Shown in pieces: positions 25,361-32,653 of a DNA stretch of 64,000 nucleotides; positions within the stretch are counted from its first letter, which is position 1, and each line of letters starts with the position of its first letter. This DNA is from Betaproteobacteria bacterium. Lineage in GTDB: Bacteria > Pseudomonadota > Gammaproteobacteria > Burkholderiales > Rhodocyclaceae. The stretch is from the NCBI GenBank assembly GCA_016703785.1, contig JADJBM010000004.1:1-64000 (forward strand), read 5' to 3'. Position numbers and translations under genes: made by a program. Under the pieces are notes generated by a model. It was given only the letters and a program-made list of their open reading frames with translations. It was not told the DNA's origin and did not search any database.

Positions 25361-25843
25361 TCAGGTCGGGTGGATGTCGATCGAGCGGAAGGCGTGGCCG
25401 GTTGCCTTGAAGGCGAGCTTCGCCGCGTCCTCGACGGAGCGGATGCATTCCCCGCCGCAGCCGCCGCACTTGTAGACAGGGAAGCGGACGGCGACCCTGA
25501 ACGGCTGCGCGTTCTTGAGCTCCGCCGCCACCTCCTGCGACTGCTCGCCCGTGGGCGCCTCGGGCAGTTCCGCGGCGCAATCCGGGCAGTGATAGCGCTT
25601 GCTGAAGAAGCCCTTCTTCGTTGCTGCCGGGACGTTCCGGAAAGTCCCGGGACTCATCATCAAGTCAAGCAGATCCCCGGCAAAGGCGAGATTGATGAAG
25701 CGCTTGTGCTGCTGTGCGCATTCGACGCAGGGCATGGCCTGAATCGTCAGCCTCACACCCTCCTCTTCGCCCTCGAACGGTTCAAGAACGGTCATCGACA
25801 TTTCGCCCTTGCATTTGCTGCAGGGGGCCGGCGGCTTGCTCAT
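25361..25843 (-). CDS. Zinc-ribbon-like protein of unknown function
   Basis: I do not recognise a named family. The 160-residue protein has four cysteine pairs: CSKC at residues 8-11, CVEC near 39, CPDC near 86 and CGGCGGEC near 127. This fits two zinc ribbons (or one composite treble clef) with an intervening helical part. No signal peptide or membrane segment is seen. The gene has its own 325-base upstream gap and is not obviously in an operon. Confidence 0.7.
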   Translation of the reverse strand: MSKPPAPCSKCKGEMSMTVLEPFEGEEEGVRLTIQAMPCVECAQQHKRFINLAFAGDLLDLMMSPGTFRNVPAATKKGFFSKRYHCPDCAAELPEAPTGEQSQEVAAELKNAQPFRVAVRFPVYKCGGCGGECIRSVEDAAKLAFKATGHAFRSIDIHPT

Positions 25844-26168
25844 GGCGCGTCCTCCTTGGTTGACCTGCGTTGAAGGAACCGGGCGCAGTCCTGCCGCACG
25901 GCCCGAGGCCGTCGCGTTGGGGAACTGCGCTGGATGGAAAGGGAAGTTGAAGCGATCAGTAAGGGCACGCCATATGCCTCCCGCGCGAAAAACGAAGCGG
26001 ATGGTAGGCGGCCCGACCTACTCGATGCCTGCGGCGCGCGAGCGCCGCACCACTTGGATGGAAAAGCTGGGTTGTGCGAATATTTTTTCCCAGCGCGGCG
26101 TGGATGTCAATGTCCGGGTCGGCATTCGGCGCCCGACCCGCTCACCCTCAACGCACAGCCTGCGCCGA
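25844..26168. other. Non-coding gap without recognised features
   Basis: The 325 bases between the zinc-ribbon gene and the CopD-like gene hold several short frames in shadow of each other. None has a credible start or family match. I see no clear hairpin terminator or repeat. Confidence 0.5.
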
Positions 26169-26618
26169 TCAACGGGACAGCATCGCAGCGGCGACGGTGC
26201 CCAGCGCCAGCAGGAGATTCGTCGCCACCATCCGGCGGATGGCGTTGAGCGCGGCGGCGGCTTCGGGCCAGGCCGAGGCGGCGCAATGCCGCCCCAAGCG
26301 CGGATAGAGCACGCCGTAGACGTAGGCGAAGATGCCGGCCATCGCCAGGCCGAGCGTCATCATGACGTGCCAGCCCATCGGCGCCAGCTTGAAGCCGACC
26401 TCGAAGAACAGCGTGAAGCCGCTCAGAAGGATGAGGACGACGGCGACGGCGGTGATGCGCAAGAACGGCCTGAACGTCTCGACCCAGAGCGGCAGGCGCT
26501 GGGGCGGCTGCAGCACCCGCACGGCGGCGGGTCGCAGGCAGAAATACGCGAAGAACATGCCGCCCACCCAGACGATGACGCCGGCGAGGTGCAGGAAGAG
26601 CAGGAGTTGTCTGAGCAT
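26169..26618 (-). CDS. CopD-family integral membrane protein
   Basis: A 149-residue protein with four hydrophobic segments, beginning MLRQLLLFLHLAGVIVWVGG. The HLAGVIVWVGGMFF segment, with a His in TM1, and the later HVMMTLGLAMAGIFAYV segment fit the CopD-type/DUF2214-like group of small membrane proteins. Members are linked to copper or heme handling, but nothing local supports either. It follows the exporter genes on the same strand after 36 bases and could be cotranscribed downstream. Confidence 0.7.
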   Translation of the reverse strand: MLRQLLLFLHLAGVIVWVGGMFFAYFCLRPAAVRVLQPPQRLPLWVETFRPFLRITAVAVVLILLSGFTLFFEVGFKLAPMGWHVMMTLGLAMAGIFAYVYGVLYPRLGRHCAASAWPEAAAALNAIRRMVATNLLLALGTVAAAMLSR

Positions 26619-26653
26619 GGCGGCACCAATCGTTCTTCAGGTACGGCGTGATC

Positions 26654-27361
26654 TTACACTTCCCGCCCCTCGCCGGCCTCCTCGTGCGTGACGCCGTCGC
26701 GGATGTGGTAGATGCGCTTGAAGGTGGGGATGATCTTCTCGTCGTGGGTGACGACGATGACGGCGGTGTTGTACTGGCGCGCCATGCGGTTGAGGATGCG
26801 GATGACGGCGAGCGCGCGCTCGGAATCGAGCGGCGCGGTCGGCTCGTCGGCGAGGATCACCGGCGGCTGGTTGGCCAGCGCACGGGCGATGGCGACGCGC
26901 TGCTGCTCGCCGCCGGAAAGCTCCGAGGGCTGGGCGCGGGCGCGGTGGCCGACGTCGAGCGCCTCGAGCAGTTCCGTCGCGCGCCGGCGCGAGGCGGCGT
27001 TGGGCTGGCCGGCCAGCATCGGCAACAGAGCGATGTTGTCGGTGACGTCGAGGAAGGGGATCAGGTAGGGCGCTTGGAAGACGAAGCCGATGCGGTCGCG
27101 CCGCAGCGCTTTTAGGTCGTCGATCTTCCAGCCATCGTCGTAGATGACCTCGTCGCCGAGCGTCATGCGGCCGGCCGTCGGCTCGATCACCGCGCCGAGG
27201 CACTTGAGCAGCGTCGTCTTGCCCGAGCCCGAGGGGCCGATCAGGCCGACGACCTCGCCCGGGGCGACGGTCATGTTCACTTCCTTCAGCGCGTCGACGG
27301 CGGTGTCGCCCGCGCCGTAGCGCTTGCGCATGTTCTCGATGCGGATGCCGTAGCCGTCCAC
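26654..27361 (-). CDS. ABC exporter ATP-binding protein (MacB/DevA-like)
   Basis: The 235-residue ATPase has Walker A GPSGSGKTTL (about residue 42), the Q-loop in FVFQAPYLIP, the signature LSGGEQQRVAIARAL (about 140) and Walker B VILADEPTAPLD. This sequence type belongs to the LolD/MacB/DevA group, which works with FtsX-like permeases. The frame begins with GTG at 27361, one base beyond the permease stop codon. It acts with the adjacent permease and membrane-fusion protein. Confidence 0.93.
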   Translation of the reverse strand: MDGYGIRIENMRKRYGAGDTAVDALKEVNMTVAPGEVVGLIGPSGSGKTTLLKCLGAVIEPTAGRMTLGDEVIYDDGWKIDDLKALRRDRIGFVFQAPYLIPFLDVTDNIALLPMLAGQPNAASRRRATELLEALDVGHRARAQPSELSGGEQQRVAIARALANQPPVILADEPTAPLDSERALAVIRILNRMARQYNTAVIVVTHDEKIIPTFKRIYHIRDGVTHEEAGEGREV

Positions 27362-27362
27362 C

Positions 27363-28571
27363 CTAGCCTCCGATCGCCGTGGCCGGATCGACCTTCAGCG
27401 CGGCGCGGATCGCCAGCGTGCTGGCGATGGTGCAGATGATCATCACCGCGATGAAGCCCCTGAGGGCGTCGCCCGGCTCGAGCAAAACGTACTTGGGGAA
27501 AAACGGCGCCCACAGCGCGGCGGAAATCTTGCCGACGACGAAGCCGATGAAGCCGAGGCCGAGCGCCTGCTGCAGGATCATGCCGGCGATGGTGCGGCTG
27601 CGCGTGCCGATCAGCTTGAGCACGGCGATCTCGCGGATCTTGCCGAGCGTCATGGTGTAGATGATGAAGGCGACGATGGCGGCGCTGACGACGGCGAGGA
27701 TGGCGAGGAACATGCCGATCTGCTTCGCCGAGGTGGCGATCAGCTTGGCCACGAGGATCTCCTCCATCTGCGCGCGGGTATAGGCCTGCAGGTGCTTCCA
27801 GCGGCGGATCGGCTCGGCCACGGCTTCGTGGCTCTGCCCGTCCTGCACCTGCACCAGCACGGCGTTCACGCTGCGGCTGGTGGTCTGCGAGGCCTGGATG
27901 GCTTCGAGCAGGCCGGGCACGCCGGGGCGGTTGAGGGCGGGGTTGGCGGCGGTGCGCGCGCGTTCGTTCACGATGGCGTCGTTGTCCTTGAGGAACTGCG
28001 CCTCCTGCGCGTCCTTCAAGGGGATGAAGACCATCGGGTCGCCGCCGGAGGACACCATGCGCCGCGTCAGGCCGACCACCGTGTAGTCCTGGCGGCGGAT
28101 GCGGATGCGCTCGCCCAGGCTGAATCCGGTTCGCACGTCGGCCACCGCCTCGTAGTGGCTGCGCGTAATGCGCCGCCCCGCCACCAGGTAGCCCGGCTCG
28201 CCGGGCTGGCCGGGCTCGAAGCCGACGACCATGACGCGCACGTCGCTTGCGTTCTCTTTCTCTCCGCCCTGCTTCACCTGCATGGTCAGGTAGGTGACGT
28301 TGGCCGCGCGCGCCACGCCCGGCATGCCGCGGAGGGAACGATAGACGTCGTCGCGCAGGCTCGACGGTTCGGCATAGGGGCCAAGCGTGTCCTTCTGCAC
28401 CACCCAGATGTCCGCGCCGCTGTTGCTCAGCAGGACCTTGGCGTCGTCCACCATGCCGCGATAGACGCCGGCCATGGTCAGCGTGGCGCCGATGAGCAGC
28501 CCGAGGCCGACGCCGGTGAAGACGAACTTGCCCCAGGAATGCAGGATGTCCCGCCCGGCGAGGCTGATCAT
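27363..28571 (-). CDS. ABC exporter permease (FtsX/DevC-like)
   Basis: A 402-residue permease with an N-terminal TM (about 13-35), a large periplasmic domain (about 40-270) and three C-terminal TM helices (about 275-385). This is the MacB/FtsX topology. The segment TMTLGKIREIAVLKLIGTRS in the coupling loop is characteristic of DevC-type permeases. Its start overlaps the end of the fusion-protein gene (ATGA). It exports an unknown substrate, perhaps a glycolipid, drug or peptide. Confidence 0.92.
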   Translation of the reverse strand: MISLAGRDILHSWGKFVFTGVGLGLLIGATLTMAGVYRGMVDDAKVLLSNSGADIWVVQKDTLGPYAEPSSLRDDVYRSLRGMPGVARAANVTYLTMQVKQGGEKENASDVRVMVVGFEPGQPGEPGYLVAGRRITRSHYEAVADVRTGFSLGERIRIRRQDYTVVGLTRRMVSSGGDPMVFIPLKDAQEAQFLKDNDAIVNERARTAANPALNRPGVPGLLEAIQASQTTSRSVNAVLVQVQDGQSHEAVAEPIRRWKHLQAYTRAQMEEILVAKLIATSAKQIGMFLAILAVVSAAIVAFIIYTMTLGKIREIAVLKLIGTRSRTIAGMILQQALGLGFIGFVVGKISAALWAPFFPKYVLLEPGDALRGFIAVMIICTIASTLAIRAALKVDPATAIGG

Positions 28572-29758
28572 GCGCCTTTGCCGACGATGGATTCGACGAC
28601 CTTGATGCGGCTGTCGGCGGCGAGTTCCTTCTCGCTATGCACGATCACGCGGTCGCCGGCCTGCAGGCCTTCGCGCACCTGCACCGTGCCGTCGAGGCTG
28701 GCGCTGCCGAGGCGCAGCGGCACGAATTGCAGGGCGCCGGCACGCAGCAGCCAGACACCGGCCTGCTCGCCGCGCTGCCGGATGCTGGCGTTGGGCAGCA
28801 CAGGGCCAGTCTGTGACGCCGGCAACTGCAGCGTCACCTCGGCCAGCTCGCCGAGCGAAATTCCCGAAGGCACGCTGTCGAAGGCCACCTGGGCGATGCG
28901 CTCTTCCGTCACGCTGTCGCTCAGCAGTTCCAGTCGCACGACCTTGCCGGCCAGCGGACTCGCCGGCCGCGAGCGCAGCACGATCTCGGCGGGCAATCCC
29001 ACGGCCAGTCCGGCCGAGCGGCCCTGGTCGAAGCGCACCTTGACCCACAGGCTCGCCGGATCGACGAGCCTGACCGCCGCCTGCCCGGCGACGACGGTCG
29101 AGCCGGGTTCGGCATCGCGCGCGGTGACGACGCCGTCGGCGGGCGCAAGCAGGCGGATATTCTGCCGCTGCTGCCGCAAGCCTTCGCGCTCGGCGCGCAG
29201 GCGCGCGATGTCCTGCCGCGCACCCGCCAGATTCGCTTCGGCGGCGGTCACCGCGGCATCCGCGGAAGTCTGCTCCTGCTGTTTCGCCTCGACGACGCTG
29301 GCGCTGACGAACTTTTTCTCGCCGAGGTCCACATAGCGCCTGGCGTTGATCGCCGCCAGTTGCCGGCGTGCCTGTGCGTCCTGTCGCTGCGCCTCGGCCG
29401 CCGACACGGCACTGCTGGCCCGCGCCATCGAGGCATCGAGCGCGCTCACGCGTTCATCCAGGTCCACCGGGTCCATTTCCGCGAGGAGTTGGCCGGCCTT
29501 CACCGTTTCACCCACATCGACATGCACTTTGAGCACACGACCGGCGGCGGTCGGACCGATGAGATAGCTGCGGCGCGCTTCCACCGTGCCGATGCCGAAC
29601 AGCGCCGGCGTCACGCTGCCGTCCGCCACGGTCACGACGGTGACGCGGACGGGGGCGAAGGGACCGGTGCGCACGACGACGAAGGCGAACGTGGCAAGCA
29701 GGACGATCCCCAGCAGGCCGAAGCCCGCGCGGCGAACCCACACAGAATCAAGTTTCAT
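28568..29758 (-). CDS. HlyD-type membrane-fusion protein of the ABC exporter
   Basis: A 396-residue periplasmic adaptor with an N-terminal anchor (residues 11-32). The first lipoyl half (GRVLKVHVDVGETVKAGQLL) is followed by a long coiled-coil hairpin (about 95-195). The second lipoyl half (IRLLAPADGVVTARDAEPGS) and beta-barrel domains end it. It bridges the permease to an outer-membrane channel not encoded here. It overlaps both tetR and the permease gene by four bases, forming a tight operon. Confidence 0.93.
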   Translation of the reverse strand: MKLDSVWVRRAGFGLLGIVLLATFAFVVVRTGPFAPVRVTVVTVADGSVTPALFGIGTVEARRSYLIGPTAAGRVLKVHVDVGETVKAGQLLAEMDPVDLDERVSALDASMARASSAVSAAEAQRQDAQARRQLAAINARRYVDLGEKKFVSASVVEAKQQEQTSADAAVTAAEANLAGARQDIARLRAEREGLRQQRQNIRLLAPADGVVTARDAEPGSTVVAGQAAVRLVDPASLWVKVRFDQGRSAGLAVGLPAEIVLRSRPASPLAGKVVRLELLSDSVTEERIAQVAFDSVPSGISLGELAEVTLQLPASQTGPVLPNASIRQRGEQAGVWLLRAGALQFVPLRLGSASLDGTVQVREGLQAGDRVIVHSEKELAADSRIKVVESIVGKGA

Positions 29759-30369
29759 GACGGCTCCCGAAGGGCGTTGAGATAGAGGGAGAACACGCGC
29801 TTGGCCTCAGCCTCCAGCTTCGCGGTACTGCTGGCGAGCATGGCCTGGAACATCAACCCCTGCAGGGCGCCGATGAACAGGGTGGCCGCGCCTTCCCGGT
29901 CGAGGCCGGCGGCGACCTCGCCGCGCTTTTCCGCTTCCGCCAGAAGGCGCATGAGCAGCTTGCGGTAGCTCTCCTGCATGCTGCGGGCGCGGCGCTTGAC
30001 CGGCGTGTCCTTCGGCTTCTGCAACTCGTTGAAGATCAGGCGCGGCACGCCGGGATGCTTGGCGACGAAGCGAGCGTGCTTCATGAAGACCGCCTGCAAC
30101 CCCTCCAGCGGCGTCGGCGCCGCCGTCGCCACGGCATCGAGCGCGGACAACAGGTGCGACTCGACCCAGCCCATCACCGCCAGCCAGATGGCATCCTTGG
30201 TCGGGAAGTGCTTGAAGACGGCGCCCTGGGTCAGCCCCAGGTTCCGTGCGATATCGACCGTCGTGATGGCGCCCGGCCCCACGGTGTCCGAGAGGTCGAG
30301 CACCGCGTCGACGATCTCGGCCTGGCGGGTTTCGGTCGACAGGCGGGTGCGTGCGGGCAGCGGGTTCAT
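29755..30369 (-). CDS. TetR-family repressor of the ABC exporter operon
   Basis: A 204-residue regulator starting MNPLPARTRLSTETRQAEIV. The N-terminal HTH is ITTVDIARNLGLTQGAVFKHFPTKDAIW (about 37-64; HTH core GLTQGAVFKHF), and the rest is the all-helical ligand-binding domain. It is first in the operon, so it probably represses its own operon through the palindrome at 30384-30403 and responds to an exporter substrate. Confidence 0.93.
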   Translation of the reverse strand: MNPLPARTRLSTETRQAEIVDAVLDLSDTVGPGAITTVDIARNLGLTQGAVFKHFPTKDAIWLAVMGWVESHLLSALDAVATAAPTPLEGLQAVFMKHARFVAKHPGVPRLIFNELQKPKDTPVKRRARSMQESYRKLLMRLLAEAEKRGEVAAGLDREGAATLFIGALQGLMFQAMLASSTAKLEAEAKRVFSLYLNALREPS

Positions 30370-30383
30370 GGTCAATCCAGTTA

Positions 30384-30403
30384 GTAAGTGTTCAATTACT
30401 TAC
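30384..30403. promoter_or_regulatory. TetR operator and promoter of the exporter operon
   Basis: GTAAGT-N8-ACTTAC is a perfect inverted repeat 14 bases upstream of the tetR ATG. On the minus strand a TATACT (-10 type) lies immediately upstream of it. Repressor binding here would block transcription. Assignment is inferred from position. Confidence 0.65.
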
Positions 30404-30457
30404 CAGTATAGCAGGCCAAAGGGATTGCAGGCGGTTCCTGCAAAACAATGTAGGGGG

Positions 30458-31174
30458 TTAAACCTTGGCGCCGACGACCATTCCGGCGAGTTCGTCCAGC
30501 TGCGAAATCATGAAGTCGGGCGGATCGCCGGCGAAGTCGGCCTCGACGCACTCCCCGCCGCGGATGATGGCCACGCGCAGGCCGGCGGTGCGGGCGGCGA
30601 GCACGTCGGCGCGGCTGTCGCCGACGAAGAGCACATCCTCGGCCGCCAGCTGCCATTCCGCGAGTACGCGCAGGATGCCCTCGGCGCGCGGCTTCATGCT
30701 CGTCACCTCGTCGCGGCTGATCACCGGCCTAAGCCACTCGGCAAGGCCGAAGCGCTGCAGTGCTTCGCCAAGCGCGCGCCGTCCGACGTTGCTCACCATG
30801 CCCGTGCGCAGGCCCGCCGTCGCGAGCTGCCGCAGCAGCGCCGCCGCGCCCGGACGTGGCGCCCAGCGCGTCAGTGCATCCGCATCCCAGCGGTCGTAGA
30901 TGGGACACAGCGCCGCGCGCAATGCGTCCATGCGTCCCTGCGCTTGAAGCCGGTCGGCGGCGGCATTCCACATGGTGGCGTAGTTGCCGTGCACGAATTC
31001 TTCCCCGCCGAAGCCGAGTGCGGCATACGCCGCGCGCAACTCCGCATGCGCCGACTCCAGCTGCCACTGGAAATCCACCAGGGTGCCTTCGAAGTCGAAG
31101 AGGACGGCCTTGAATGCGGGGCGTACTGCTGTGGGTGACGGCTGTGGGCCGGCGGGCGGGCGTCCCCAACACAC
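30458..31174 (-). CDS. HAD-superfamily hydrolase (phosphoglycolate phosphatase-like)
   Basis: Predicted phosphatase or dehalogenase-like hydrolase. Motif I is VLFDFEGTLVDF, in which the nucleophile Asp is followed two residues on by Glu instead of the usual Asp. Motif II is MVSNVGR, motif III the Lys of SMKPRAEG and motif IV FVGDSRADV. The Glu in DxE is unusual and may change activity. The start is unclear: no ATG lies just before the domain, and GTG at 31174, after GGGGGAGAG, is the best candidate (238 residues). Confidence 0.8.
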   Translation of the reverse strand: MCWGRPPAGPQPSPTAVRPAFKAVLFDFEGTLVDFQWQLESAHAELRAAYAALGFGGEEFVHGNYATMWNAAADRLQAQGRMDALRAALCPIYDRWDADALTRWAPRPGAAALLRQLATAGLRTGMVSNVGRRALGEALQRFGLAEWLRPVISRDEVTSMKPRAEGILRVLAEWQLAAEDVLFVGDSRADVLAARTAGLRVAIIRGGECVEADFAGDPPDFMISQLDELAGMVVGAKV

Positions 31175-31316
31175 GCCCGCTCTCTCCCCCGCGCCGGGCC
31201 CCGTTTCACCCCCTCTCCAAACCGCGGCGGCCACCCCGGATCCTTCCATTTGGTGCCTGACGGCTGCATGCCGACAGTATCTTCGCTGCCTGCGCGTCGG
31301 TCAAACGCTGAACCGC

Positions 31317-32123
31317 TCAATGATTCGGCTGCCGCGGCACGTCGGTCAGGCTGATGGCGGAATCGACAAAGTGGAACAGGAGCGTCGGCGGATGCCATCC
31401 GGCCGCCGGCCTCAGGACCTTCTTCACCGAGTCGTTCAGCTGCATTTCGACCCGGTACGACGCGGGAAACGTTTTGTCCCAGCGCGGCAGGACCTGCTTG
31501 AGATAGGCCATCTCATGGTCTTCCCGGATGATGACTCCCATCGTTTCGAGCAGGCTGAGCTTCGGCCAATGCTCGCCGCCGGCCCGGCCATGGGTCACGA
31601 CGTTCATGAACTTCACGAAATCCCCGTAGTACGGCTCGGTGGGTTCGACCAGCTTGCCGTTCGAATAGATGGCGTCCATGAGATAGGTCACCGTCAGGAT
31701 GCGCGGCGATTTCTTCGCCCACTGGTAGAGGATGTCGTGCAGCGCGGCGGACAGGCACAGCTCGAGATGACCGCCGACGATGTAGAGATGCGCAGGCGGC
31801 ACGTCGAAGCCGATTTCCCCGCCTTGCGAGGAAGCCCAGTGGTCCGGTTGGCAATCCGCCATGTAGTAGAACTGCCCGGGCGTGTCGTCCTGCAGGTAGA
31901 TGACCGGGATTTTCCGGCTCTTGGCGAAGCGCACCGCCTCGTCGACGCCGCGCTTCGCCGAAAAGCGCGCGTCGTGCGTCGAGGTCGCATGGACGACGAT
32001 CATCACGGCATCGCCCTGGATGCGAATGCGGGCAGGGTCGGTGAAATCATGCGGCGGGCAGACCGCCCGACCCAGGCCGGAATACAGGAGGACAAGCAGG
32101 AAGGCGAGCGCGCGGAACGGCAT
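31317..32123 (-). CDS. Secreted protein of unknown function, weakly isochorismatase-like
   Basis: The ATG at 32123 gives 268 residues with a signal peptide (MPFRALAFLLVLLYSGLGRA). The mature part has an alpha/beta look: DAVMIVVHATSTHDARF, then VRFAKSRKIPVIYLQDD and HLYIVGGHLELCLSAALHDI. The spacing and the VGG-x4-C segment recall cysteine hydrolases of the isochorismatase fold, but I cannot confirm the catalytic Asp/Lys. A longer frame to 32462 only overlaps the next gene. Function unknown. Confidence 0.65.
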   Translation of the reverse strand: MPFRALAFLLVLLYSGLGRAVCPPHDFTDPARIRIQGDAVMIVVHATSTHDARFSAKRGVDEAVRFAKSRKIPVIYLQDDTPGQFYYMADCQPDHWASSQGGEIGFDVPPAHLYIVGGHLELCLSAALHDILYQWAKKSPRILTVTYLMDAIYSNGKLVEPTEPYYGDFVKFMNVVTHGRAGGEHWPKLSLLETMGVIIREDHEMAYLKQVLPRWDKTFPASYRVEMQLNDSVKKVLRPAAGWHPPTLLFHFVDSAISLTDVPRQPNH

Positions 32124-32251
32124 GGTCGGAGGGGAATATGCGGGAAGGGTGGGGGCTGGGTGTGCGGCCGGATTATACAGAAGGCATATTCTTCGATTTG
32201 CAACATTTGAGAGCCTGCCGCGGGCGAAAAGTTCCCCCCGGCCCGCGCGGC

Positions 32252-32286
32252 GAAAAAAACGGGAACCCCTCTCGAGGCTCCCGTTG
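32252..32286 (-). terminator. Rho-independent terminator after the DUF2892 gene
   Basis: On the minus strand a stem AACGGGAGCC/GGTTCCCGTT with a short loop is followed by seven Ts. It ends the transcript of the DUF2892 gene and separates it from the secreted-protein gene. Confidence 0.8.
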
Positions 32287-32332
32287 GAATCCTGCCGCTT
32301 TGCGCGGCGAGGAGGAGGATCGTTTCGGCCGA

Positions 32333-32563
32333 TCAGGCGCAGCTGCCGCCGATCGAGGGCTTCGCCACGCCCAGCTTGATGAGGATGGTTTCCAGCGGGC
32401 AGAACTTGGTGAAGCCACTCTGGAACAGGTTGACGCCGACGAAGGCGGTGAACCACAGCCACGACAGCGAAGACAGGTCGGCCTGTCCGTTGAAGTGGGT
32501 CAGCGCCAGGGAAATCAGGATGAAGGCGCCGGCGAAGATACGGATGAATTGATTGACGGTCAT
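32333..32563 (-). CDS. DUF2892 (YgaP-type) small inner-membrane protein
   Basis: A 76-residue protein starting MTVNQFIRIFAGAFILISLA with two TM helices (about 7-25 and 35-50). It continues with the conserved NLFQSGFTKFCPLETILIKLGV and a C-terminal Cys. This domain forms the membrane tail of the rhodanese YgaP and occurs alone near persulfide-responsive genes. A perfect palindrome 18 bases upstream suggests ArsR/BigR-type control, also seen before the RND pump. Confidence 0.88.
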   Translation of the reverse strand: MTVNQFIRIFAGAFILISLALTHFNGQADLSSLSWLWFTAFVGVNLFQSGFTKFCPLETILIKLGVAKPSIGGSCA

Positions 32564-32580
32564 GTGATGCCTCGATCGAA

Positions 32581-32602
32581 TATATTAGGATTTGCTAATA
32601 TA
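32581..32602. promoter_or_regulatory. ArsR-type operator, copy 1 (DUF2892 gene)
   Basis: TATATTAG-GATTTG-CTAATATA: perfect 8-base arms with a six-base spacer directly upstream of the DUF2892 gene. Related palindromes are at 39575-39596 and 58552-58573. Confidence 0.65.
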
Positions 32603-32653
32603 TAACGCCGAGCGTATTCCGGTCAAGCGTTCACCAGGACTATGTGACTTTGA

